From Chaenocephalus aceratus (taxonomy: Eukaryota > Chordata > Actinopteri > Perciformes > Channichthyidae), in NCBI GenBank assembly GCA_023974075.1, contig CM043797.1, positions 33,681,023 to 33,745,022 of the forward strand: a stretch of 64,000 nucleotides of DNA, given 5' to 3'. The position numbers were made by a program, and so were the translations under genes. The number at the start of each line of letters is the position of its first letter. The stretch's first letter is position 1. Shown here piece by piece: positions 47,119 to 57,496 of the stretch. Under the pieces are notes generated by a model. That model ran no database searches, was not told where the DNA came from, and worked only from the letters and a program-made list of their open reading frames with translations.

Positions 47119-47550
47119 TAACACTTTATATTAAGGTACAACAATTCACCATCAACTAGTTGTTAATTAACATGCATATTAGCAGTATATTGGCTCTTTA
47201 TTAGTCATTATAAAACACCTATTAATGAATTTTCTACATGACCATATTCTACAAGTAATAAGCTATTAGTTGAGAGTTTTTCCTCAATAACCCTCTAATT
47301 AGTGCTTATTTATTGCAAGTAGGAAGGTGTTGTACACACGTTTTGGTCTTAATATGTTCTGCTCAATATGGGCCTAATAAGGCAGTAGTATCACAAGAAT
47401 AGTAATTCTCCCATAATAACACTTGACAAATATGATCTATTCTTATGTAACAAGACATGAAACTATAAGTGTTAATTGTGTCTAATACTATATGCATGTT
47501 AATTAACAACTAGTTGATGGTTAATTTGTGTAGCTTAATATAGTGTGTTA
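47119..47550. mobile_element. MITE-like element with about 65-bp inverted ends
   Basis: The left end taacactttatattaaggt, then caactagttgttaattaaca and tgcatatta, is mirrored at the right by gcatgttaattaacaactag, then cttaatatagtgtgtta. It has no coding content. The target duplication is unclear, so the superfamily is not assigned. Confidence 0.75.
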
Positions 47551-47554
47551 CCGT

Positions 47555-48605
47555 TATTTGCATACTTGGGGAGTAACGGATGTAATGGGATTACGTAAAT
47601 GGGGCAAAGCCTGCGAGCTAGTTCAGGCAGTCAACTCGAGCACTTATGCTGCATTCATACATAACGCCCCCTTGCCACTCTACAACCAACCAAACAGAGT
47701 CTCCTTAATATGCCGCTCTATTTAACCTGCCAGATCTCTCTCCATGCATTGCTTGCTGCTGCTATTGCTGCAGCTACCTCTACGTCGCTGCTGCTTGCCT
47801 GCCCCACCACCACCCCAGCTTCCACCCCAGCTTCCACCTGTAGGTCGGGGGTTAGTTATTTAATCATCACTCATCGTGCTATGTATATCTATGGAGTGAT
47901 GATGCCTGAGCCTAGTCGCCAAACTCAACTATATGCTGCTTCTAATAAACATGTTAAAGGAACACGTGAGTTGTCTGACTGAATTAGGATCCATTAAAAA
48001 CTGTTTTCCCTTACAGTTACAGAAGTTATCAGATTACTGAATTATACGCAGGATCTCATACATAAACCTGGCAATAAATTGAACAACAGTCTTGAAACAA
48101 AAGAGTATATGAAGTCAGCTATGGTGGCAGATTGCATTTGTTGCTTATATATTTAACTCTCCTCTGCAGAAAAGCTTCCTACTGGTAAGCTGTACAAAGA
48201 AAGATAGATTTAATGGAAAAAGAGGTTACAGTGTAACACAAACACCATCTCTAACAGGATTGTCCACACCTGCCAAAGAAACCTTTGGCAGCCCTTAAAC
48301 TGGAGACGAGAGAGGGGGTTGTGAGGAGAGAGGTATGTTGTGTATTGGCTTTTTTACACCCCACCTCTCTCGACCTCTATCACCGGTAATATCTTTTGTT
48401 TGAATTATTTTGATTACCACAATCTTTCCAGGTGGTTCCCTATAATATTTTGTAGTGTCATATAGTGATTTGGTTGTGGACCCATTGATGTGTTTTTGCA
48501 GTAAGGTTTGGACCAGATTCAGACCTCTCTCGTCCAACAAAATATATATGAAAATAAGTGTATGGAATGATAAATCAAATTACACTGAAACATATTCCGG
48601 GTCTT
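47555..48605. other. Unassigned DNA
   Basis: Contains a short duplicated ccagcttccacc at 47816-47838. I recognise nothing else. Confidence 0.4.
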
Positions 48606-48611
48606 GCATAA

Positions 48612-50628
48612 CCTCTTAAGCCCAAGGGTCCCCCCAGTGGACCCCTCCCACCGTTTTTTTTACGAGACTATGTCTCAGGGCTTCTTAACATTTATGAAAC
48701 TATTAATGTTTCATACCCTTTTAACGGTAATGTTTACCATTACCGTTGGTAACTCAGCTAACTGACAATGTGAACCATTTGTAGCTAAACGAAACACAAG
48801 AGTAATACCAAGCCTTTGAATAAGCATGGAGCGAAAAAATGCTAACTAATGCTAACGGACTTTTGCACAGCACTCACGGTAGAAATGCCCTTATTACTTA
48901 TTGTAACTGCACAAACAAGATATCCGATTAAAGCTGAGACTCCACAGATTCCACACATGTAATGTCATCACTGTACGACCCCGAATTCCTGGAGCTATCA
49001 GCCAGAAAAGAGAAAGTAAACAACATCCGGTTTCAAAAATATTACAATAATTACGTCTTACCTTTTTTTATTTGTGATCAAAATGTGTGTTCAACGGAAT
49101 AAAAACGCCGCTCAAGGTTAATCCAATGTCTTTGTGTCACGTAGACATTTTTACTGATAATCCATCATCATATGTATGGCAATATACTGGGTATTAAGTT
49201 TTGCCGTCCAGGCTTGTACTTTCAGATATGCTTCGTTTGCTTCTCTATTACGTCCGCAATGGTAATGTTTACGTGGATTTGGGAACTGCCCATCGATTAT
49301 ATTGGATGTAATGGTTAAGAAAAAGGTGTAAATCACCCAAATCGACCAATGGGTTCCAGAGATATGGTCCTGCGTAAAGTATAAAGAATGCCAGCCAGCG
49401 TAAGTACATTACCCAGCAGACTTTACTTATTGTTTACTACGGAAGGAAGCAGGAATTGCAGGACCCAGAGCGCACGGAGCACAGAGCGGACAGCAGATAA
49501 CGGAATTGCAGTTGTATTGCTTATAGATTATCAGAACATTTCAAAAGGGACACAGCCCCATTGGATATTAACCTATGGATTAACTACATCATCGTTTTTA
49601 TCGTTTTAATGCCATTGAAGACCAGTTTAGACCAGACAAAGAGGAAGGTAAGTCATTGTTAGCCTAGCGCATGTTAGTACCTAGCGCCATTTGTTTTGAT
49701 GTACGTTTTTGTTGATAACCTCGCAAGTTTGTATCTTTCAGTGTTGAGGTGGGCACCGTTAGATTCTGTGTCTTTACGATCATAAACAATGTGTTGGATG
49801 TGCAGCTAGGATAAGTAATAAGGGAGCTAGGAGTGATTTTCGGTGCAGTAATAGGTTAGCATTTTTCGCTCGGGGCTAATTCAGAGGCTCACTGTTAGCA
49901 TTGTGTGTGTTTTTTGAAAAAATAAATGAAAAAGATCAGTTAAATGAGTTTTTTCCCGTTATATGGATATAAAATATTCATAGTTTATTAAATATTAAGG
50001 TTCCTTAGACGTTGTTTCCTGCAAATGACGCGATGTCGGGTCCGTGGGGCCTAAGAGCCTGAGGATAACAGAGTATGTTTAATTTAATTTAATTTATTTT
50101 TTATTTTTTTCACAACAGTTGTATTTGGATGGAATGAATACCTATAGTGATAATTCAAAGTAATAAAATGATTTTTACAGTGAAAAAGTTCAAATGGAAC
50201 TGATGGTTCCCAAATTACCCAGAGGTGAGTCCGCCTGGACTTTATTTTTCTAAACCTCTCTAAAAAGGTCAGATTTCACTTGTTTTGCATCAATCTTGAT
50301 ACAGGGTACTTATTATATGTTATAGTTTGGATTCCTAAAGCTTTTAGTCTACTAACCCATCATTCAAGGGTGGTTTTCACTATAAGTAATGGTTTTCTTT
50401 AGGCGGACATTATAATTTACATGTTTTTACTATGTTCCATCTGAATTTACTTTAAAATAAAAACATCTATATTGATTCTGACACTTCTACATCTAACTCA
50501 CAGATGTAACCTTACTTTGAGAGAAAAGATTATTAATGTACCCCTTTTAGAAGTGAAGATACAGTCTTTGCTGTGTTAGTGGCATTTTCGAGCCTGAAAC
50601 CTGAAAAACAGGCTCAGGGCTTAAGAGG
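48612..50628. mobile_element. Repeat family T, copy 2, inverted-arm structure
   Basis: The ends are cctcttaagccc and gggcttaagagg, with the tetramer ataa on both sides (48608-48611 and 50629-50632). Internally, 48700-48970 is the reverse complement of family T sequence found at 41270-41460. 49560-49990 is direct T sequence, and 50300-50620 is the reverse complement of T copy 1's left part. It appears to be a large foldback element or two fused copies. No transposase frame. Confidence 0.65.
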
Positions 50629-50634
50629 ATAAGG

Positions 50635-51160
50635 ATACTGATGCAACAGCCTCTCACAAAATTAAAATAACCTCAACAATTCCACCTTGAAGTCAATCCA
50701 AAAATATATAAAACAAAATGGGAATATCCACAGCATTTCCAATATTTCCCTGTATAGTTTAATTTATTTGTATTATTTGCTTGATAGTGCACTTTATGGA
50801 CTGCCAGGAGTCCTTTCATTTGTATAAGACTGCCACATTTTCAATTTTTAGATGTTTCACTACCTTGAGTAGTATCAAATACTTAATCGAAACCACACCT
50901 GCGAATGTCTGAAGGTTCTACGCGTCATAAAATTACAGTTGCTAACAAATGATAAAAACGTCATCCTGGCATAAATGAATCCACTTGTACATTGTGGCGT
51001 AACGCCATGGGACCAAGATTTAGTCTATTTACAGCCTAATGTTAGCAACTTGCTTCTGCGTATTAGATTTACACCTTAACTATTATAAAAGCAATGTTAA
51101 TATGTTGAGATTATCCTGCTTAACAAAATGTGTAAGTATCATAAATGTTTGTCTTTCATT
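50635..51160. other. Unassigned AT-rich DNA
   Basis: I see no gene or repeat ends here. Confidence 0.4.
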
Positions 51161-51164
51161 TTTT

Positions 51165-51262
51165 TTTTTTTTTTGTGTAAAGCACTTTGAATTGCCTTGC
51201 GTTGAAAAGTGCTCTATAAATAAACTTGCCTTGCCTTGCCTTACCTTGCCTTGCCTTTGTTT
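51165..51262 (+). repeat. SINE / LINE tail with ccttg pentamers
   Basis: tgtaaagcactttgaattgc, then gaaaagtgctctataaataa, then about six ccttg-type pentamers ending at 51257. This is the same tail type as at 5781-5945 with a different end repeat. Confidence 0.65.
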
Positions 51263-51539
51263 GCCACAGAGCTTATTTTTACGCAATATCCAAAAATCAA
51301 TGGAAATAGAAAAATTCCATATAACATTTTGTAGAGGAGCCCTTGCGATGCTAGCTTAGCATAAGATAAGTCATCCGTGCACTGCATTATTTGTACAGTT
51401 AAATACGCTTAAGAGGATTTTTCTGGATACTACTCTTGCATCTTATTTGCATTGTTTTGTCTACCAAGCGCACAGGTGCATCATCACACAGCTGAGAACT
51501 AACTGCTGTCATATATCAACACACTCTCACTCCCTAAGC

Positions 51540-52450
51540 ATCCAGGAGCGACGCTTGGTCAGGGTCCCGTGGCGTCCAGTTGTGACGCGCCGAGGCTCCT
51601 TCAGCTTCATAAACGGACGCAAAGAGCTTTCAACTGATTGCAATGTATTCCCATCGGCGGCGGTATTTGACGCTCAGGGAATGTTAAAGGCAATGTGAGC
51701 GTCCATTCCCATTGGATAAGAGAGAATTGTACACCCGGAAATGAGCATTCTCCTTACTGTCGATTGATTGGCAGTGATATCTATACTACTCATCAACTCA
51801 AAAACACCAGATTATCCTTGTTGATTAAACGACATTGATAGGTTTAAATTGTGTACAATGCTTTTGTGTTTTTCCCCTTCAATTCTGAGAAACAACTTGT
51901 TTTCTCTGAAATGTGGAGCGCCAAAGAGACTACACTACCCACAATCCCCAGCTATTGTTGTGACGACGCCTGTCCGCTTTGACAAACCTCGTGATAAGTC
52001 AACAAGCTCTGTGATTGGATGAAACATAAATTCATACAAAAAAAGTGACGTAGATTTTACTCTCATCTATTATTCAAAACCATTCTAACGTAAATTACAT
52101 GCCAGTGTTTTATCTTTTTATTACTTATATTTTTATACTTTATTTGCTATGAGTTATATCTGAAGCAAATTATGTTTCTGAATATGTGTAGTCAATTCCA
52201 CCATTCAATGTAGCATAATTGTGAACTCTCATTACAGGAACAATACCGGAAACAGGCGCAGGAAAGATCCTCAGCTCGCTGATTGGATGTTTTAGCCGCA
52301 ATGCACGTTTTTAAAGATATTACTGATTTTCTTTGAATATAAGAAAGTAAATACTGAGTTGAGAGAATAGTCACGGAATTTGGGTGATGGGAGACACATC
52401 TATGGAATCACCAGCTTACCATTAAATGACGGATATACCTTTCTGTCATT
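51540..52450. repeat. Repeat family X, copy 3 (left part)
   Basis: 51780-52030 is the reverse complement of 23050-23200. 52250-52330 (accggaaacaggcgcagg, then gctgattggatgttttagcc) matches the core of the foldback element near 34090-34190. It continues after the hAT insertion at 53757. No coding sequence. Confidence 0.6.
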
Positions 52451-52588
52451 GATGTTTTACAAATCAGATATTAACGTGTAGAAGTAAATCATGAGAAATA
52501 GTATAGCAATATCCTGTACAATTATGTAAAAACATGAATAAAACTACACATCTTCAGATGTTATACATAAGTGTCCTACACTAATAAT

Positions 52589-53748
52589 CAGAGGTGGGAC
52601 CAAATTATTGTTTTGCAAGTCCGAGTCAAGTCTCAAGTCTTTGCGCTCAAGTCCAAGTCAAGTCTCAAGTCAGGATGGACACGTTCACATTAATAATTTA
52701 ATAATCAATTTTCTCTCTGCTGGTAAAGTAACGTGTTTTTTTCTATTTGAAGAGGGATCAGTAAGGTAAGGCTACCGTGACGGTTTGATTCAGAAGTTTA
52801 ATGGATAAGATCCCTGATGTTGAGGTAACCAGAATATTTATTTACACTGTGTATATGTTATAAGGGACCCACAATATATCTTTATGCAAGGCATAATGTG
52901 CAGCGATGCGGTCTCTATAGGGAAGAGAACACCCAAATCTAGATCCCTCTGCAGGTGGTACTTAAAGTATATTTTGATGCTAATACTTTTGTACTTTTAC
53001 TTGTAACATTTTGAATGCAGGACTTTTTATTGTAACCGAGTATTCCAACACTCTGGTACATTTACTCAAGTAAAAGATCTGAATTCTCCCACCTCTGACA
53101 ATAAATCCTGAGTGGTTACCAAAAAACCTACTCTGAAAGTTATTTTCATTTTACAAATCCTGCACTCAGCTTTGCTTTCTCCAATATAATTGAAATGCAG
53201 CCAGATGCTGCTTCTTTTTTCGGTTTTCGCTCATTTCTTGACTTTTTCCGAAGCGCTTGCATTTAAATCCGGCCCCCCTTCTCCCCGTCGCTCTGTAGCT
53301 GGCCTGTACCACTACACCTGCTGTCTTTGGAGCGTCTGCCCCCCACCCTTCTTTCACATAATGGTATGGTCCTAGTGTGTCCTCACCTGGTCCTCAAATA
53401 TGATTGGCCGTATGGTGGCCCAGCTAAATAAAGACCCGCCCCTGCCTGCAAGGATTCTCAGCAAGAGTTGGAGCGGCTGAAGATTCTGCTCCCCCCGACT
53501 AGAGTCTGCTCTTCTAGCAGCAGCTTGCGATCAACGTGTTAGAGACTCCTGAATTAAAGTATCAAGTCACCTCAAGTCAGAGGGCTCAAGTCCAAGTCAA
53601 GTCCCGAGTCATTAGTGTTCAAGTCCAAGTCGATTCGCAAGTGTTTTGTGATTTTGTCAAGTCGAGTCCAAAGTCATCAAATTGGTGACTCGAGTCTGAC
53701 TCGAGTCTGACTCGAGTCCAAGTCATGTGACTCGAGTCCACACCTCTG
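52589..53748. mobile_element. hAT element with gagtc-rich subterminal arrays
   Basis: The ends cagaggtg and cacctctg are inverted, and the flanks are the identical octamer ctaataat at 52581-52588 and 53749-53756. Both subterminal regions consist of irregular aagtc / gagtc repeats (52615-52680 and 53560-53740). It contains another hAT-like end fragment at about 52950-53100 (tacttttgtacttttacttg) and a GC-richer central part with aataaa near 53429. No transposase frame is seen. Confidence 0.92.
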
Positions 53749-53756
53749 CTAATAAT

Positions 53757-53926
53757 ACAACGTTATTATTAGTATGCTGTGTGTACCTTGTGTGCACCGC
53801 CTAGTGGTTAAAGCACGTTATTGAATTATTTTTGTTGAATAATGTTATTTGATGACAAAAATATTAAGAGTACATACTTTCATAGGGGGAAAGTAGAAGG
53901 TCAATGATATAACTATAGAATATAAC
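53757..53926. repeat. Repeat family X, copy 3 (right part)
   Basis: gcaccgcctagtggttaaag and the following 130 bases match 21995-22140 in the same orientation. This shows that the hAT at 52589-53748 inserted into a pre-existing X copy. Confidence 0.65.
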
Positions 53927-54339
53927 CAGGGGTGCACATAACTGTTTTGCCCTGGTTCTTAAAGGAGCACCTGGAGATGTTGCTTGGTGCTCATCCTTAA
54001 AATGAAATAAACTGTAACTTTTGAGGGGGTCTTGACTTTATTTACCAGACACACGGCACTGAACACACGTGCAGAGGTGAACACATAACACTCATGCAGA
54101 GGTGAACACAAGACAACATTAGCACGACCAGTAATCCTACAGGCTGTCATCACTACCGTCCTGACTGTTCTCCTCACTGTCTTCCTCTCTGTCAGACATG
54201 GTAGCTGATGATGTAGGCCTACTACTTTCTCTCTGGTTGAGTCTGCGATTAGCTGCTGGTTTTGGGTCGAAAGCCTCTGTTGTCATCTTAGAAAAGTGGA
54301 TGTAATGTAATCAAATAAGTATGTGAACATAACCAATAA

Positions 54340-54628
54340 TGTCACGATTCTCATGTTATGTCACGTTTGTAGTTTTGTCTGTGTTGGTGTTTTTCTTGTC
54401 TTTGGGTTTCCTGTTTTATTGTGTTTCTCCTCCCCTGCCCGGCTGTTTCTCGTTGTCGTGATTACCCCTCCCTGTATTTAGTCTTAGCTCTTTCTGTGTT
54501 CAGAGTTGGGTCGTTGTTTGTTGGTGACTGAGTTCACCGGTGAGAGTTCCGTGTTGATTATCCTTGAAATAAAGGTTGTCTCAAAGTTATCTGCATTTGG
54601 GTCCTGCTTCCTTCACTCGACCGTGACA
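54340..54628 (+). repeat. 5' LTR of copy 2
   Basis: 289 bp, 88 bp shorter than the 3' LTR because an internal segment (present at about 57205-57292 in the 3' LTR) is absent. A polyadenylation signal aataaa is at 54568-54573. Confidence 0.9.
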
Positions 54629-54645
54629 GAACGACCCAACCAGAA

Positions 54646-55677
54646 ATGGACCCAGCAGACGATCCTTTTGAGGTGGAGCTGCAACATTTTTCTTTTCCTT
54701 TGGCATGTTGCTACGATTGGTGGAAGGAAGCGTCCAGTGTTCGGCTGAAGGAGGCCGCTCTGGTAGAGGCGCACCGGTTGGCGATGGAGAAGCCCGACTT
54801 GATGGAGTTCTTACCTGACTGGATGTTGGGCTTCCTCTGGAGGTGTGATTTCCAGCCTGCTGACTACAGACGTCTCGGAGTGGTCCGTCTGGGGTCAACC
54901 CATGCTTCTGTCCCAGTTCCTGCTCCTGTTCAGGAGTCATATGCTGGAACTCATCAGGCTTATGGAGGCCCACGGAGTATTCAGGCGGCTGCTAAGAGGA
55001 GTCGTCGCAAGGCCAGACTAGGAGCCCGGGCCCCAGCAGCCATGGTTCCAGTCCCAGTACAGGCCCCAGCAGCCATGGTTCCAGTCCCAGTACAGGCCCC
55101 AGCAGCCATGGTTCCAGCCCCAGTACAGGCCCCCGCAGCCATGTTTCTGGCTCCAAGACGGCCCCACACAGTCATGATCCAGGCTCCAGAACTGGATCAT
55201 ACAGCCATGTTTCCGGCTCCAGGGCCGGCCCCAGCGGCCATGGTCCCGGCTCCAAGAGCGCCCTATACAGCCATGTTTCTGGCTTCAAGACTGGATTATA
55301 CAGCCATGTTTCCGGCTTCAGAGCTGGATCTTACAGCCAGGATTCTGGCTTCAGCAGCCATGATTCTGGCTTCAATTCCGGTCCCCGCAGCCATGGTTTC
55401 AGCCCCAGTTCTGGCCCCAGCAGCCATGGTCCCGACCCCAGCTGCCTTGGTTCCAGACCCAGATCTGGCCCCAGCTGCCACAGTACCATCTCGAGTTCCC
55501 TCTTTTAGTCCCTCCTCTAGTCCCTCCTCGAGTCCCCTCTCTAGTTTCCCTCTCGAGTCCCCTCTCGAGTTCCCTTCTCTAGTTACTCCTCTAGTCCCTC
55601 CTCTAGTCCCCTCTGTAGTCCCTTCTCGAGTCCCCTCTCCAGTTCCCCCTCGAGTCCCCTCTCAAGTTCCCTCTTGA
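54646..55677 (+). CDS. MDPAD-domain Pro-rich protein of LTR copy 2
   Basis: 343 codons, with the ATG 18 bases after the 5' LTR. Residues 1-70 form a compact, non-repetitive domain: MDPAD, then FPLACCYDWW, SSVRLKEAALVEA and EFLPDWM. It aligns to copy 1 at F-x-L, C-Y, W, SS-x-R, KEA, LP and other positions. Residues 107-124 hold GGP and a basic patch KRSRRKAR. Residues 130-290 are about a dozen AAMVPAPVQAP-like units, and the rest is a Ser/Pro-rich VPS array. The function is unknown. No Cys knuckle, protease or RT motif is present. It may be a gag relic, a packaging-related protein or simply a leader into repeats. The stop at 55675 falls inside the Ser/Pro array. Confidence 0.6.
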   Translation: MDPADDPFEVELQHFSFPLACCYDWWKEASSVRLKEAALVEAHRLAMEKPDLMEFLPDWMLGFLWRCDFQPADYRRLGVVRLGSTHASVPVPAPVQESYAGTHQAYGGPRSIQAAAKRSRRKARLGARAPAAMVPVPVQAPAAMVPVPVQAPAAMVPAPVQAPAAMFLAPRRPHTVMIQAPELDHTAMFPAPGPAPAAMVPAPRAPYTAMFLASRLDYTAMFPASELDLTARILASAAMILASIPVPAAMVSAPVLAPAAMVPTPAALVPDPDLAPAATVPSRVPSFSPSSSPSSSPLSSFPLESPLEFPSLVTPLVPPLVPSVVPSRVPSPVPPRVPSQVPS

Positions 55678-56100
55678 GTTCCCTCCTCTAGTCCCTCCTT
55701 TAGTCCCTCCTTTAGTCCCTCCTCTAGTTCCTCCTCTAGTCCCTCCTTGAGTCCCCTCTCTAGTTCCCCTCTCGAGTTCCATTCTCTAGTTACTCCTCTA
55801 ATCCCTCCTCTCTCCTCTAGTCCCCTCTGTAGTCCCTTCTCAAGTTCCCTCTCCAGTTCCCCCTCGAGTCCCCTCTCGAGTTCCCTCTCGAGTTCCCTCC
55901 TCTAGTCCCTCCTTTAGTTCCTCCTCCAGTCCCTCATCGAGTCCCCTCTCGTGTTCCCTCCTCTAGTCCCTCCTCTAGCCCCTCCTCTAGTCTCTCCTCT
56001 AGTCCTCTCTGGAGTCTCCTCTCCAGTCTCCTCTCGAGTCCCCTCTCAAGTCTCCGCTCGAGTTCCCTCTCCAGTCCCAATTCAAGCCCCTACGCAAGTG
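55480..56100 (+). repeat. Ser/Pro-coding ctcgagtccc / ctctagtccc array of copy 2
   Basis: Degenerate short units (tccctcctctagt, cccctctcgagt and similar) for about 600 bp. A larger block of about 180 bp appears duplicated (near 55505-55690 and 55690-55960). Stops are few although all frames are low-complexity. Confidence 0.8.
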
Positions 56101-56592
56101 TTGTTGGAGGTTCCGCTGGGGGTCCTGCCAACCCGGTGTCCTGTGCCGTTGGAGGTCCCGCAGAATACTCTCCTGCCGGGGGTCCTGCCAACCCTTTCTC
56201 CTGTCTCGTTGGAGGTCCCGCCGTCTACTCCCCTGCCGGGGGTCCTGCCAACCCTATATCCCGTGCCGTTGGAGGTTCTACCGGGGGCCCTGCCAGCCCC
56301 ATGTCCATCACCTGTCTCGCCAGGGTTCCTGCCAACTCCTGGTTCTCTTCCGTGGGGGATCCTGCCGAAGCCTGTCCGACCGGCTCCGGTTTCTGTCCGG
56401 CCGACACCGGGTCCTGCCCGGTCTCCGGAGCTGTCCCATCAGCGCTTTCCTGCCCGGCCTCCGGATCCTGTCCGGTCGACACCGGTTCCTGCCCGGCCTC
56501 CGGAGCTGTCCGGTCTTCGCCCTCGAGCCCGGCCCCCTGAGAGCCGCGGTCTTCGCCCTCAAGCCTGGCCCCCTGAGAGCCTGGCCCTCTGA
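55951..56592 (+). CDS. Pro-rich continuation frame of LTR copy 2
   Basis: 213 codons in the same reading phase as the ORF at 54646. It begins in the Ser/Pro array, passes through the 60-bp units (LPGVLPT, PVPLEVP) and ends in arrays of RPPELS / PESRGLRP. It probably belongs to one original long frame now broken by a stop and small indels between 55675 and 55950. I do not recognise any domain. It could be an artefact of repeats whose length is a multiple of three. Confidence 0.4.
   Translation: MFPPLVPPLAPPLVSPLVLSGVSSPVSSRVPSQVSARVPSPVPIQAPTQVLLEVPLGVLPTRCPVPLEVPQNTLLPGVLPTLSPVSLEVPPSTPLPGVLPTLYPVPLEVLPGALPAPCPSPVSPGFLPTPGSLPWGILPKPVRPAPVSVRPTPGPARSPELSHQRFPARPPDPVRSTPVPARPPELSGLRPRARPPESRGLRPQAWPPESLAL
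56101..56300 (+). repeat. 60-bp tandem repeat of copy 2
   Basis: Units of 60 bp (phase visible at 56161 and 56221) with ccgggggtcctgccaaccc as the core, homologous to 30441-30690 in copy 1. Confidence 0.88.
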
Positions 56593-57040
56593 GAGCCGCG
56601 GTCTTCTCCCTCGAGCCCGGCCCCCTGAGAGCCGCGGTCTTCGACCTCGAGCCCGGCCCCCTGACTCTTCCTGCCGCTGCCTTCGGCCCTCCATGGTCCC
56701 CACCTTGGACTCTGTCTTGACCCCGGGCCGTCCACCCGATACCCCTTCCTGGTCCTCTGCCTTTCCCCCGGGCCGTCCGCCCGAATCCCCCTTTTTGGAC
56801 TCTACCTTGCCCCCCGGGCCGTCCGCCCGAGACCCCTTCCTGGTCCTCTGCCTTGCCCCCGGGCCGTCCGCCCGAATCCCCCTTTTTGGACTCTACCTTG
56901 CCCCCCGGGCCGTCCGCCCGAGACCCCTTCCTGGTCCTCCGCTGTGTTCCTGGGCTGTCAGCCCAAGACCCGTCCTCCAGAACCCCTCCACCCACCCTGG
57001 TGGCCCTAGTTGTGTGTCCCTCCTCCAGAACCCCTCCACC
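56380..57040 (+). repeat. GC-rich tandem arrays before the 3' LTR
   Basis: Two further arrays follow: units with gcccggcctccggagctgtc and cctgagagccgcggtctt at 56380-56690, and units with gggccgtccgcccgaatcccc and gaccccttcctggtcctc at about 56720-56960. The long minus-strand frame at 56225-57043 is an antisense shadow. Confidence 0.85.
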
Positions 57041-57106
57041 CACCCTGCGTGAGGTTTTGTACTTTTGTGGGTTTTTTTTTTTAGGGACGTGTGGAATCCG
57101 TCCCTT

Positions 57107-57119
57107 GAGGGGGGGGTTC
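57107..57119 (+). promoter_or_regulatory. Polypurine tract of LTR copy 2
   Basis: gaggggggggttc lies immediately upstream of the 3' LTR start at 57120, in the expected place for the plus-strand primer. Confidence 0.75.
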
Positions 57120-57496
57120 TGTCACGATTCTCATGTTATGTCACGTTTGTAGTTTTGTCTGTGGTGGTGTTTTTCTTGTCTTTGGGTTTCCTGTTTTATT
57201 GTGTAAAGTGTTCACCCCCGTTTCCTGCCTGTCTACTTTCTGTCTGTTTCCCTCCCTGATTACCCGATTGTGTTCACCTGTTGTCCTTGTGTTTCTCCTC
57301 CCCTGCCCGGCTGTTTCTCGTTGTTGTGATTACCCCTCCCTGTATTTAGTCTTAGCTCTTTCTGTGTTCAGTGTTGGGTCGTTGTTTGTTGGTGACTGAG
57401 TTCACTGGTGAGTGTTCCGTGTTGATTATCCTTGAAATAAAGGTTGTCTCAAAGTTATCTGCATTTGGGTCCTGCTTCCTTCACTCGACCGTGACA
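57120..57496 (+). repeat. 3' LTR of copy 2
   Basis: 377 bp, TG...CA, with the same order of motifs as the 5' LTR plus the 88-bp segment missing there. It shares blocks with the copy 1 LTR (gtgattacccctc, ctgtatttagtctt, tctgcatttgggtcct), which ties the two copies to one family. Confidence 0.92.

Larger units (their letters stand above)
54340..57496 (+). mobile_element. LTR retrotransposon copy 2, non-autonomous, Pro-rich ORF
   Basis: It has LTRs tgtcacgatt...gaccgtgaca with the identical flanking pentamer aataa (54335-54339 and 57497-57501), and a polypurine tract gaggggggggttc just before the 3' LTR. The internal 2.5 kb has no protease, RT or integrase. It encodes one long MDPAD-type ORF and downstream Pro-rich frames. 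The leader between 5' LTR and ATG aligns base for base with copy 1 (gaacgacccaaccagaa against gaatgaaccgaccaaca). The two LTRs are nearly identical apart from one 88-bp length difference, so this insertion is fairly young. Confidence 0.92.

Noticed and set aside
52615..53740. Relation between aagtc / gagtc arrays of the hAT and the ctcaagtcc arrays of the LTR family
   Set aside because: Both are low-complexity. The shared pentamer is too short, and unit lengths and context differ.
56225..57043. 272-codon minus-strand Gly/Arg-rich ORF
   Set aside because: It is the antisense shadow of GC-rich tandem arrays in LTR copy 2. It has no non-repetitive part.
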